Assembly: GCA_033852135.1 (NCBI GenBank)
Contig: JAWSVB010000010.1
Location: forward strand, 124,001 to 188,000
Origin: QZLE01 sp033852135
Lineage (GTDB): Bacteria; Pseudomonadota; Gammaproteobacteria; QZLD01
DNA: 64,000 nt
Direction: 5' to 3'
Positions 8,373-15,750 of the stretch are shown piece after piece; position 1 is the stretch's first letter; each line of letters opens with the position of its first letter. The notes beneath the pieces were generated by a model. It saw nothing but the letters and a program-made list of their open reading frames with translations. It did no database searches and had not been told where the DNA came from. The position numbers and the translations under genes are program-made.

Positions 8373-9641
8373 CTACTTCCCGCAGCATCCTTTCTCAGTT
8401 TTTGCTGCAGCCTTCTTGCTGCTACAACAGCTTTTTGCAGGTTCCTCAATAACAGGTTTTTCAATAACTGTCTCAGCAGCTGCTTTATTGCTTCCACAGC
8501 AACAGCTCTTTTGAGGTTTTTCAGTTATTGGATCTTCAATTGTTTTTTTACTGCCGCAACAACTTTCTTCAGTGCTTTTCTCCAACGCCTCACCTTTAGC
8601 GCTAAAGATCGGCAACCATAATTTGCGAATATGCTTCTGTGCTAGGATTAATATTATTACCGCAGTCCAAGCAACGAAATGGGGAACTAAGTGTTCTTGA
8701 TCTTGCAGGGTAGAAACCACCTCAATTCCAAGTCTACTGGATATCTCATCGGTTAAGATCCCAAATCCAAGGGCGCAAAAACCAATAGCCGACAGATAAG
8801 CAACCATCGCTTTCTTACCTAGCTCTTTGCTGATTACACCAAGTGTTGCGATATTGGTAGCAGGGCCAGCAAGAAGAAAAACTAATGCCGCCCCAGGCGA
8901 TATCCCCATGGCAATAAGTCCAGCTGCAATAGGGGTGGAAGCGGTTGCGCAGGTGTACATTGGAACACTTATTAGCATGATAAGTAACATGCCGAGGTAG
9001 CTATGTCCAAGCTCGGAGAAATAGTCAGATGGAACATAAGTCAAAATAGCTCCAGCCGCGATTATTCCAATTAGTAACCACTTAAATGTATCGTCATATA
9101 GGTTAGTAAAAGAGTATTTCTGCCCTGTTACAAATCGTGCAAACTTCCCTATAGATTCGGTTGGGTCTTGTTTGTCTGCGCTACTGCTGCAGCAAGATTG
9201 TGATACTGGTTCAACAGTTGCTTCGCTTACAATGGTATCAGTATTTTTATCAGCAAGTTTATCCACCAGAATCCCAGCGGTTATTGAAGATAATAGGGCC
9301 GCTATAGGCCTGGCTATTGCCATAAATGGCCCAAGTAATGCGTATGAAACCGATATTGAATCAACTCCGGTTTCAGGTGTGGCAATCATAAATGATGCGG
9401 TTGCCCCTTTGGATGCGCCTTGTTTGCGCAGGCCAAGGGCAACAGGGATAACCCCGCAAGAACATAAGGGTAATGGCATCCCAATAAAAGCGGCCTTTAC
9501 AACAGGTTTAACGCCAGTTCCGGATAAGTGCTTTTTAATCAATTTGTCTGAGGCGTATGACTTGATTAAACCTGATATAAATAACCCCAATAATAGAAAT
9601 GGAGCTACTTCTAGGATGATATTTAAGGTGTTTTCTAACAT
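8373..9641 (-). CDS. Heavy-metal efflux permease, SO_0444 (Cu/Zn) family, with Cys-rich tail
   Basis: Polytopic inner-membrane permease of 422 aa, related to the DUF318/ArsP-type permeases and matching the SO_0444 Cu/Zn efflux family. Family motifs are LPLCSCGVIPVA (about 55-66), 'CATASTPIAAGLIAMG' and 'FLLAGPATNIAT'. A loop between the two membrane halves carries SCCSSS, and the last 75 residues hold four further CC clusters (SCCGS, SCCCGS, SCCSS, GCCG) separated by Lys/Ala/Glu spacers, a likely cytosolic metal-catching tail. It follows a MerR regulator by 37 bases in one operon. The exact metal (Zn, Cd, Pb or Cu) is not certain from sequence. Confidence 0.88.
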   Translation of the reverse strand: MLENTLNIILEVAPFLLLGLFISGLIKSYASDKLIKKHLSGTGVKPVVKAAFIGMPLPLCSCGVIPVALGLRKQGASKGATASFMIATPETGVDSISVSYALLGPFMAIARPIAALLSSITAGILVDKLADKNTDTIVSEATVEPVSQSCCSSSADKQDPTESIGKFARFVTGQKYSFTNLYDDTFKWLLIGIIAAGAILTYVPSDYFSELGHSYLGMLLIMLISVPMYTCATASTPIAAGLIAMGISPGAALVFLLAGPATNIATLGVISKELGKKAMVAYLSAIGFCALGFGILTDEISSRLGIEVVSTLQDQEHLVPHFVAWTAVIILILAQKHIRKLWLPIFSAKGEALEKSTEESCCGSKKTIEDPITEKPQKSCCCGSNKAAAETVIEKPVIEEPAKSCCSSKKAAAKTEKGCCGK

Positions 9642-9678
9642 GGGAGGTGCTCCAAGGCAGCTATTTTGAAATTGGTCA

Positions 9679-10098
9679 TTACTCTAAATCTTTACAGGTA
9701 TCTAGAGCATTAAGAATATTGCAATGGTCAGCGCTACTATTACCACCATCGCAGCTATTAACGATGTTCTCTAAAGCATTTTTAATATTGGTAAGCTCGG
9801 AGATCTTTTCCTCAATATCGATTAACTTTTTACTAGCAAAATCTTTTACGTCATGGCAGGTTTTGCTGTGTTTTTCATGGCGTAGATAAAGCAGGTCATG
9901 GATCTCTTTGATCGAGAACCCCACGTGTTTAGCCCTCTTGATAAACTTAAGCCCTTCAATATATTCATTTGAATAGATGCGATAACCTGATGCAGTGCGT
10001 TCAGGTTTGTTCAATAGACCAATCTTTTCGTAATATCTGATTGTTTCAATTGGGGTATTTGATGTTTTGGCTAATTCACCAATCTTCAAATGCTTCAT
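9679..10098 (-). CDS. MerR-family metal-responsive regulator (ZntR/CadR type)
   Basis: 139 aa regulator: winged helix-turn-helix (about 4-70) with the MerR-family 'IETIRYYEKIGLL' helix, a long dimer helix (about 82-112) and a C-terminal metal loop. Candidate ligands are Cys81, Cys116, Cys126 and Cys135; the second of ZntR's paired cysteines is Asp117, and His125 precedes Cys126. This makes it closer to Cd/Pb sensors (CadR/PbrR) than to true ZntR. It heads the operon with the efflux permease and probably controls its own promoter, which has the MerR signature at 10129-10160. Confidence 0.88.
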   Translation of the reverse strand: MKHLKIGELAKTSNTPIETIRYYEKIGLLNKPERTASGYRIYSNEYIEGLKFIKRAKHVGFSIKEIHDLLYLRHEKHSKTCHDVKDFASKKLIDIEEKISELTNIKNALENIVNSCDGGNSSADHCNILNALDTCKDLE

Positions 10099-10128
10099 AT
10101 TCTTGCCTTGATTAACTCTATAGCTATT

Positions 10129-10160
10129 ATTATAAACTATGGAGTTAACTCCAGGGTCAA
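10129..10160 (-). promoter_or_regulatory. MerR-type promoter with 20-bp spacer and dyad operator
   Basis: Read on the minus strand: TTGACC (10155-10160), then a 20-base spacer, then TATAAT (10129-10134). The spacer holds the perfect palindrome GGAGTTAACTCC (10141-10152). Over-long spacers of 19-20 bases with a central dyad are the mark of MerR-activated promoters, where the metal-bound regulator untwists DNA to let RNA polymerase act. It drives the regulator and the efflux permease. Confidence 0.85.
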
Positions 10161-10275
10161 GGGTTTGATCTTAATTCTTTGAAATCGAGCATAAAACCCA
10201 CATAAATTAGCAACATAAATAGATATATAGTAAAATGCCCAACTTGTTTACCCCTAGATAAATGATTCTTTGGAT

Positions 10276-11436
10276 ATGAGCTCTTTTACATCTGCTGACT
10301 TTAAATATATGCGCAAAGCGATAACCCTGGCGCAAAATGGTATCTATACCACGGATCCTAATCCGCGAGTTGGCTGTGTAATTGTAAAAGACGACAAAAT
10401 CATTGGAGAAGGTTGGCATCAAACTGCTGGCCAGGCTCACGCTGAAGTCAATGCCCTACAAAATTGTAATCAGTCCCCAAAAAGCTCCACAACTTATGTC
10501 ACGCTTGAGCCATGCTCCCATTATGGTAGAACCCCTCCGTGCACCGATAGATTAATTGAAGCAGGTGTAGCACGAGTTGTTATTGCCATGCAGGATCCAA
10601 ATCCGCAGGTAGCAGGTAGAGGGATTGAAAAGCTTAAAGCAGCTGGAATTAAAGTTGAAGTTGGTTTGATGCAGCAAGAAGCAGAAGCACTTAACCCTGG
10701 TTTTATTAAACGGATGGTTGGTGCTAAGCCATTCGTGCGTTGTAAAATGGCTATGAGTTTAGATGGTAGAACTGCTATGGCATCGGGTGAAAGTAAGTGG
10801 ATCACCGCTGCAGATGCGAGAGCAGATGTACATCGTATGCGCGCCAGAAGTAGTGCAATTATTACTGGCATCGGATCGATACTTCATGACGATCCGCAAA
10901 TGAATGCTAGAATTGAAGATAAGCCCTTAGCCGGTAAAGATAAAGAGCAGCCCTCAGCTGGAAAAGGTGAAAAAGTTAAACAGCCACTTAGGGTGGTTCT
11001 TGATTCTGATCTGCAAATACCAGTAGCAGCAAGAATATTTGATTTATGTGGTGAAGCAGTGATCTTTGCAAGTAGCGAAGCAATTGTTGCAAAAGCAGAC
11101 AAAGTTAAGCAATTAGAAAATGTTGGAGCAAAGATAGTAGCTGCTGAACATGAAGCAGAGTTTATCGATTTACATTGGTTAATTGAATATTTAGCTGCTG
11201 CCGATATTAATGAAGTCATGGTTGAGGCTGGCTCAACTCTATCAGGAGCTTTTTTACAAGCAGGCTTGATTGATGAACTGATTGTTTATATGGCCCCCCA
11301 TATTATGGGCAATAGTGCTAAAGGGTTATTCAATCTGCCAGGGCTTGATAAAATGGCAGATAAAATTAATTTGGATATTAAAGATATTACAGCGGTTGGT
11401 TGCGATTGGCGTATAACTTGTTGTCCACAAGGTTAG
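10276..11436 (+). CDS. ribD: Bifunctional riboflavin biosynthesis deaminase/reductase RibD
   Basis: 386 aa two-domain enzyme making the pyrimidine part of riboflavin. Residues 1-150 are the deaminase with the zinc motif HAEVNAL and PCSHYGRTPPC (two cysteines); residues 150-386 are the reductase, starting 'PFVRCKMAMSLDGRTA' and containing 'MVEAGSTLSGAFL'. A Lys/Gly-rich insert around residues 216-235 (AGKDKEQPSAGKGEKVKQ) is unusual and looks like a small internal duplication. Start: ATG at 10276; a TTG two codons upstream is possible and neither has a clear ribosome binding site. It opens the riboflavin operon. Confidence 0.95.
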   Translation: MSSFTSADFKYMRKAITLAQNGIYTTDPNPRVGCVIVKDDKIIGEGWHQTAGQAHAEVNALQNCNQSPKSSTTYVTLEPCSHYGRTPPCTDRLIEAGVARVVIAMQDPNPQVAGRGIEKLKAAGIKVEVGLMQQEAEALNPGFIKRMVGAKPFVRCKMAMSLDGRTAMASGESKWITAADARADVHRMRARSSAIITGIGSILHDDPQMNARIEDKPLAGKDKEQPSAGKGEKVKQPLRVVLDSDLQIPVAARIFDLCGEAVIFASSEAIVAKADKVKQLENVGAKIVAAEHEAEFIDLHWLIEYLAAADINEVMVEAGSTLSGAFLQAGLIDELIVYMAPHIMGNSAKGLFNLPGLDKMADKINLDIKDITAVGCDWRITCCPQG

Positions 11437-11484
11437 AAAAGTAAGCTTGGCATTGTCCAAGCAGAAGTGATTGAGGTTAATAGG

Positions 11485-12153
11485 TTGTTCACTGGAATAA
11501 TTGAAGATATTGGCAAGGTAAAGCAGCTGCAAAATAGCGGCGGTGATGTTCGACTTGAAGTAAGTGTCGGAAATATGTCTCTGAGTGATGTAAAGCTTGG
11601 CGATAGTATTGCGGTTAATGGAGTTTGCCTGACGGTTACGGACCTAACAGCAAAAACATTTTGGGCTGATGTATCCAAAGAGAGTTTAAGTAAAACATCG
11701 ATGGCAGCGGCTAAAGCTGGTTTTAGTGTGAATCTAGAAAAGGCATTAATGCCGAATAGCCGTATGGGTGGGCATATAGTTAGTGGTCACGTTGATGGTT
11801 TAGGTGAAATTGTCAGCCGCGAAACTGATGCACGCTCGGTAAAATTTAAGATCAAAGCACCAAGTGAGATTGCTAAATATATAGCAGCTAAAGGCTCGAT
11901 AACCATTGATGGCATTAGCCTGACGGTAAATGAGGTTGAAGGAGATGTATTCGCGCTGAATATAATTCCACAGACCCTAAAAGAGACCACATTAAATAAT
12001 GCGAATATAGGCAGGCAAGTTAATCTAGAAGTAGATATAATAGCGCGCTACCTAGAAAGGCTTCTCCAAGGGGGGAGTGATACAGAGGTAGGTGCGGCAA
12101 GTAATCCAGGTTTGTCATTAGGGTTTCTTGCAGAAAATGGTTTTGCTAGATAG
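11485..12153 (+). CDS. ribE: Riboflavin synthase, alpha subunit (RibE/RibC type)
   Basis: 222 aa enzyme that dismutates two 6,7-dimethyl-8-ribityllumazine molecules to riboflavin. It has the two repeated lumazine-binding barrels: 'GDSIAVNGVCLTV' in the first and 'KGSITIDGISLTVNEV' in the second, plus 'GHIVSGHVDG'. The family begins MFTGIIEDIG, so I place the start at TTG 11485, which has GAGG eight bases upstream; a GTG at 11467 would add six residues. It lies 48 bases after ribD in the operon. Confidence 0.95.
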   Translation: MFTGIIEDIGKVKQLQNSGGDVRLEVSVGNMSLSDVKLGDSIAVNGVCLTVTDLTAKTFWADVSKESLSKTSMAAAKAGFSVNLEKALMPNSRMGGHIVSGHVDGLGEIVSRETDARSVKFKIKAPSEIAKYIAAKGSITIDGISLTVNEVEGDVFALNIIPQTLKETTLNNANIGRQVNLEVDIIARYLERLLQGGSDTEVGAASNPGLSLGFLAENGFAR

Positions 12154-12206
12154 TTAATTTTACAACAATAGTTGTAGTAAAAGTTCTTTAAAGAAGAGAA
12201 GAGAAA

Positions 12207-13346
12207 ATGGCGTTAAACAGCGTAGAAGAGATAGTAGAAGATATCCGCCAAGGTAAGATGGTCATCATAATGGATGATGAAGACCGAGAGAATGAGGGAG
12301 ATCTATTGATGGCTGCCTCCCAGGTCAGACCGGAGGATATCAATTTCATGGCGCGTTATGGCCGTGGACTCATCTGCCTTACCTTAACCCAACAACGATG
12401 CGACAAGCTTAAACTATCACTGATGGTTGAGAGCAATGACTGTAAGCATGGCACAAACTTTACTGTTTCTATTGAAGCGGCAGAGGGTGTTACCACTGGT
12501 ATATCAGCTGAAGATCGTGCGAAGACAGTACAAGCAGCAGTTTCTCCAGCTGCAGTAGCTGATGATATCGTACAGCCAGGGCATATATTCCCATTAATGG
12601 CTCAACCTGGTGGAGTGTTAACTCGTGCCGGGCACACCGAAGCAGGGTGTGATTTTGCTAGATTAGCAGGGCTTGATCCTTCAGCAGTGATTGTAGAGAT
12701 CTTAAATGAAGATGGCACCATGGCTCGTCGTGATGACCTGATTAAATTTGCCGAGCAGCATGACCTGAAGATCGGAACTGTTGCTGATCTGATTAACTAC
12801 AGAATCGCTAATGAGAAGCAGATCGAAAGAATCGGTCAGTGTGAATTCCCAACTGAATATGGCAATTTCCAATTAATCACCTATCAAGACAGTATTGATA
12901 AAGCGATTCACTTGGCCTTAGTTAAAGGGCATATCAATCCAGAAGAGCCAACACTGGTTCGTGTGCATATGGAAAACCCACTTTGTGATCTGCTTTATGG
13001 CGTGCGCCGTGAAGAAAAGCTTCCGTTACGTCAGGCGATGAAATATATCTCTGAAGAAGAGAATGGTGTAGTAGTCATCCTGCGCAAAAATGATCACAAC
13101 GAAGATCTGTTACGTTCAGTGCATGAATATCAATGCTCAATTCCACCTACATCTAAAAATGAGGGTGAGCAAAGCGCTAAGCTAAGAAACTTTGGTTTAG
13201 GTGCGCAGATTCTGTCAGACCTCGGAATTAAAAGGTTGAGAGTACTAGGAAGTAACAGAAGAATGCATGCTCTTTCTGGTTTTGGGTTAGAGATTGAAGA
13301 ATATGTGACTCCTCAAAAGGGTCAAGAAAGTTTAAACAGCAAATAA
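12207..13346 (+). CDS. ribBA: RibBA-like: DHBP synthase fused to a degenerate GTP cyclohydrolase II domain
   Basis: 379 aa fusion. Residues about 1-205 are 3,4-dihydroxy-2-butanone-4-phosphate synthase with the active-site DDEDRENEGDL and 'RAGHTEAGCDFARLAG'. Residues about 207-379 have the GTP cyclohydrolase II fold but lack its zinc site: where active enzymes have a Cys-x10-Cys-x-Cys block in 'GDxxxSxxCDCGFQ', this protein reads VHMENPLCDLLYGVRR. So only the DHBP reaction is supported, and a separate RibA should be elsewhere in the genome. Degenerate RibBA ('RibBX') proteins are known in other gammaproteobacteria. It is central in the riboflavin operon. Confidence 0.92.
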   Translation: MALNSVEEIVEDIRQGKMVIIMDDEDRENEGDLLMAASQVRPEDINFMARYGRGLICLTLTQQRCDKLKLSLMVESNDCKHGTNFTVSIEAAEGVTTGISAEDRAKTVQAAVSPAAVADDIVQPGHIFPLMAQPGGVLTRAGHTEAGCDFARLAGLDPSAVIVEILNEDGTMARRDDLIKFAEQHDLKIGTVADLINYRIANEKQIERIGQCEFPTEYGNFQLITYQDSIDKAIHLALVKGHINPEEPTLVRVHMENPLCDLLYGVRREEKLPLRQAMKYISEEENGVVVILRKNDHNEDLLRSVHEYQCSIPPTSKNEGEQSAKLRNFGLGAQILSDLGIKRLRVLGSNRRMHALSGFGLEIEEYVTPQKGQESLNSK

Positions 13347-13374
13347 ACAGTTAAAGAAAGAAGAGGAAACAATT

Positions 13375-13845
13375 ATGAGCTCTATAAATATCATAGAAGG
13401 TGATTTCCGCGTTGACGGAGCTAAATTTACCTTGGTTGCTGCGCGTTTTAACAGCTTCATCGTTGACCGTTTGGTTGAAGGTGCTATCGACACTTTAAAG
13501 CGCAATGGTGTACCGGAAGAGAACATTGAACTGGTAAAAGTACCAGGCGCATTTGAACTTCCTCTTGCTACCAAAAAAATTGTAGCTAGCAAAAAAGCTG
13601 ATGCAGTTATTGCATTAGGCGCAGTGATTCGTGGTGCAACCCCTCATTTCGACTTTGTAGCTTCAGAGTGTACTAAGGGGCTGGCAACAGTATCGCTAGA
13701 TGCAGATCTACCAGTTAGTAATGGAGTTATTACTACAGATACTATTGAACAAGCGATCGAAAGAGCAGGGACGAAAGCAGGAAACAAGGGAGCAGAGGCA
13801 GCATTGACTGCTATCGAAATGGTAAGTCTTCTCCGCAACCTTTAG
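13375..13845 (+). CDS. ribH: 6,7-dimethyl-8-ribityllumazine synthase RibH
   Basis: 156 aa enzyme joining the RibD and RibB products into lumazine, substrate of RibE. Standard features: 'ARFNSFIVDRLVEGA' near the N-terminus, 'VPGAFELPLA' and the loop 'GAVIRGATPHFDFVASE' with the catalytic histidine. AGAGGA lies seven bases before the ATG. The length fits subunits of the icosahedral or pentameric enzyme. It is followed eleven bases later by nusB, the common arrangement. Confidence 0.96.
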   Translation: MSSINIIEGDFRVDGAKFTLVAARFNSFIVDRLVEGAIDTLKRNGVPEENIELVKVPGAFELPLATKKIVASKKADAVIALGAVIRGATPHFDFVASECTKGLATVSLDADLPVSNGVITTDTIEQAIERAGTKAGNKGAEAALTAIEMVSLLRNL

Positions 13846-13856
13846 AGCAGTACCTA

Positions 13857-14462
13857 ATGACAACTGAAAAGAAAATCCCAACCGTTCATCGTACAAGAGC
13901 GCGTCATAGAATTTTGCAGGCTCTTTATCAATGGGAGCTTACAAAGCATGATCTACATGATATTGAAAATCAATTTCATGATGACCAGGATATGCGCCGT
14001 GTAGATATTGAGTATTTCAAAGAGCTATTGCACGGCATTCCAAAAAATAAAGAGGTGCTAGATGCAAAGATAGGACCTTTACTAGATCGTCCTATTGACC
14101 AGCTTGATCCAGTTGAGATTTGTATTTTGCGTATAGCGGCTTATGAGTTAATCAAACGTATAGATGTACCGTATAGAGTTTTGGTTAATGAAGCGGTGGA
14201 GCTAGCCAAAGCATTCGGAGCAGATGAAAGCCATAAGTACATAAATGGTGTGATTGATCGCATGGCCGACAGGGTTGAGCTGCGCGTTAAAGAGATGGGC
14301 AATCGAGCGCCGAAGAAAAAACAAAGGCTAAACCAAGAGATAGTGGTTAAGCGCAAAAAAGTTAAGATATCGCAAAAATCTGCCGAAGCAAAAGAGAGAG
14401 AGCTTAGGGAAAGACAGATTAGAAAATCAGAAAAAGATGCTATAGCAAATAAAAAGTTCTAA
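13857..14462 (+). CDS. nusB: Transcription antitermination factor NusB with basic C-terminal tail
   Basis: RNA-binding helical protein that with NusE (S10) binds boxA of rRNA leaders and prevents early termination. Residues 12-150 carry the NusB fold: 'RARHRILQALYQWEL' at the start and 'VLVNEAVELAKAFGADESHKYINGVID' type C-terminal helix. The family is usually about 140 aa; this one has about 50 extra residues, nearly all Lys, Arg, Glu and Gln (from about 150), which may add nucleic-acid contacts. ATG at 13857 has no strong ribosome binding site and may be translationally coupled to ribH. Confidence 0.95.
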   Translation: MTTEKKIPTVHRTRARHRILQALYQWELTKHDLHDIENQFHDDQDMRRVDIEYFKELLHGIPKNKEVLDAKIGPLLDRPIDQLDPVEICILRIAAYELIKRIDVPYRVLVNEAVELAKAFGADESHKYINGVIDRMADRVELRVKEMGNRAPKKKQRLNQEIVVKRKKVKISQKSAEAKERELRERQIRKSEKDAIANKKF

Positions 14463-14489
14463 TCTGATTTTAAAGTTATTAAAGTTGAG

Positions 14490-14524
14490 AGGGCAGGCCT
14501 ATGGTCTGCCCTTGATCGTTTTTT
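14490..14524 (+). terminator. Terminator of the riboflavin-nusB operon
   Basis: Stem AGGGCAGGCC (14490-14499) with GGTCTGCCCT (14503-14512), three-base loop, one G-T pair, followed by a T-rich run (14519-14524). A standard intrinsic terminator. Confidence 0.85.
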
Positions 14525-14541
14525 AAAACAAAGAGATATTC

Positions 14542-15006
14542 ATGAAAAATAGCTATGTATTAAGCCGTATTAAAACTGCACTTCAACTAGATAATGAAAA
14601 GATACTAGAGGTGTTTGCTTTGGCGAATAATGATATTTCATTTAATGATTTGCAGTTATTATTGGATCAGGCAGAAGATGATAATAAAAAAGACTGCGGT
14701 GCAAATATTCTTAGCGATTTTTTAGATGGTTTGATAACTGACCGCCGTGGACCTAGCGATTCTAAAAAAGATAATAAAAAGAAAGTGCAAAAAATAACTA
14801 ATAATTCAGTTCTAAAGAAATTGCGTATCGCTTTAGATATGAAAGAGGAAGCAATGCTATCTGTTTTTGAAATGGGTGAGGTTGAATTAACCGCTGTAGA
14901 ATTAGGCAGTTTTTTCCGTAAACATGGTAATAAGCATTATCGCGCTTGTGATGATAGATTGTTGGATCTGTTTTTTGATGGCCTTGAACTGAAGTTGTCA
15001 GAATAA
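14542..15006 (+). CDS. DUF1456 family protein (YehS-like)
   Basis: 154 aa protein made of two similar halves (about 1-70 and 90-154), each beginning with a helix of the form 'LxxIRxALxLxxxxxLxVFxLxxxxxSxxxLxxLL', the DUF1456 repeat found in E. coli YehS. A Lys-rich linker (about 70-90) joins them. The biochemical role of the family is not known to me. The stop TAA overlaps the ATG of the following pseudouridine synthase by one base, so the two are translated together; the link hints at an RNA or translation-related job, but that is inference. Confidence 0.85.
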   Translation: MKNSYVLSRIKTALQLDNEKILEVFALANNDISFNDLQLLLDQAEDDNKKDCGANILSDFLDGLITDRRGPSDSKKDNKKKVQKITNNSVLKKLRIALDMKEEAMLSVFEMGEVELTAVELGSFFRKHGNKHYRACDDRLLDLFFDGLELKLSE

Positions 15007-15722
15007 TGGTTGATCCAGTTCGTTTATCTAAACATGTTGCTGAGTTGGTTCCTTGTTCGCGCCGCGAGGCGGAGCAATATATCGAAGGTGGTTGGGTTAG
15101 TGTCGATGGCAGTGTGATGGAAAAACCGCACTATAAAGTCACTAATGAAAAGGTTGAGATCGATCCAAATGCCACTTTAGAGTCATTGGAGCCAGTTACT
15201 CTTTTAGTGAATAAACCTGTAGGTTATGACGTCACAAGTAATGACCACAGTGAGCTATTAACTGCTGGATCACACGATGCAGATGATCCTGAAGCACGAC
15301 GCATACTCTATCGCCATTTTCGTAATTTAACTGTTACAACATGGCTGGATACTAATGCCAGTGGATTATTGGTATTTACACAAGACCGTGGAGTTGAGAA
15401 TAAACTGATTAAAAATACCGCAAGAATTCAGCAGGAGTATGCTGTTGAGGTTAGTGGTGAGATTGCTCCCTATGGGCTGAAGAAGCTGCAAAAAGGGATG
15501 GTGTTTGAGGGCAACATGTTACCTGCTGCACAGGTGAGCTGGCAGAGTGAGAATGTATTACGGTTTGCATCAAACGGTGTACGCCTTGGGCAGATAGAGT
15601 TTATGTGTAAAGAGGTAGGCTTAACTGTAGTTGCTATGCGGAGAATTAGAATCGGCAGCGTATCGATGGGTAAAATTCCAGTAGGGCAGTGGCGCTATCT
15701 GCACCCTAAAAAGAAATTCTAG
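15006..15722 (+). CDS. RsuA/RluF-type rRNA pseudouridine synthase
   Basis: 238 aa enzyme converting a uridine in rRNA to pseudouridine. N-terminal S4 RNA-binding domain (about 5-55, 'RLSKHVAEL..CSRREAEQYIEGGWVSVDG'), then the catalytic domain with 'LVNKPVGYDVTS' and the active-site block WLDTNASGLLVFTQD, where Asp is the nucleophile (families usually have RLD-x-x-T/S-SGLL; here the first residue is Trp). It is nearest to RluF/RluB-type enzymes; the exact target base is uncertain. The 3' end overlaps a hairpin shared with the convergent selD gene. Confidence 0.88.
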   Translation: MVDPVRLSKHVAELVPCSRREAEQYIEGGWVSVDGSVMEKPHYKVTNEKVEIDPNATLESLEPVTLLVNKPVGYDVTSNDHSELLTAGSHDADDPEARRILYRHFRNLTVTTWLDTNASGLLVFTQDRGVENKLIKNTARIQQEYAVEVSGEIAPYGLKKLQKGMVFEGNMLPAAQVSWQSENVLRFASNGVRLGQIEFMCKEVGLTVVAMRRIRIGSVSMGKIPVGQWRYLHPKKKF

Positions 15723-15728
15723 GGTGCA
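15700..15728. terminator. Hairpin between convergent pseudouridine synthase and selD
   Basis: TGCACCCTA (15700-15708) pairs perfectly with TAGGGTGCA (15720-15728) across an 11-base A-rich loop. It overlaps the last codons of the pseudouridine synthase and lies 23 bases from the selD stop. There is no good T tract, so it may slow rather than fully end transcription. Confidence 0.45.
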
Positions 15729-15750
15729 ATAAGACAGAAGTTGATTTTGG

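Noticed and set aside
8210..8621. Open frames on the plus strand opposite the Cys-rich tail
   Set aside because: They are antisense shadows of the repetitive tail of the efflux permease, with no ribosome binding site or family resemblance.
10099..10275. FMN riboswitch before the riboflavin operon
   Set aside because: The characteristic AGGATA...ACTCCC boxes are absent; the space is short and is taken by the MerR promoter.
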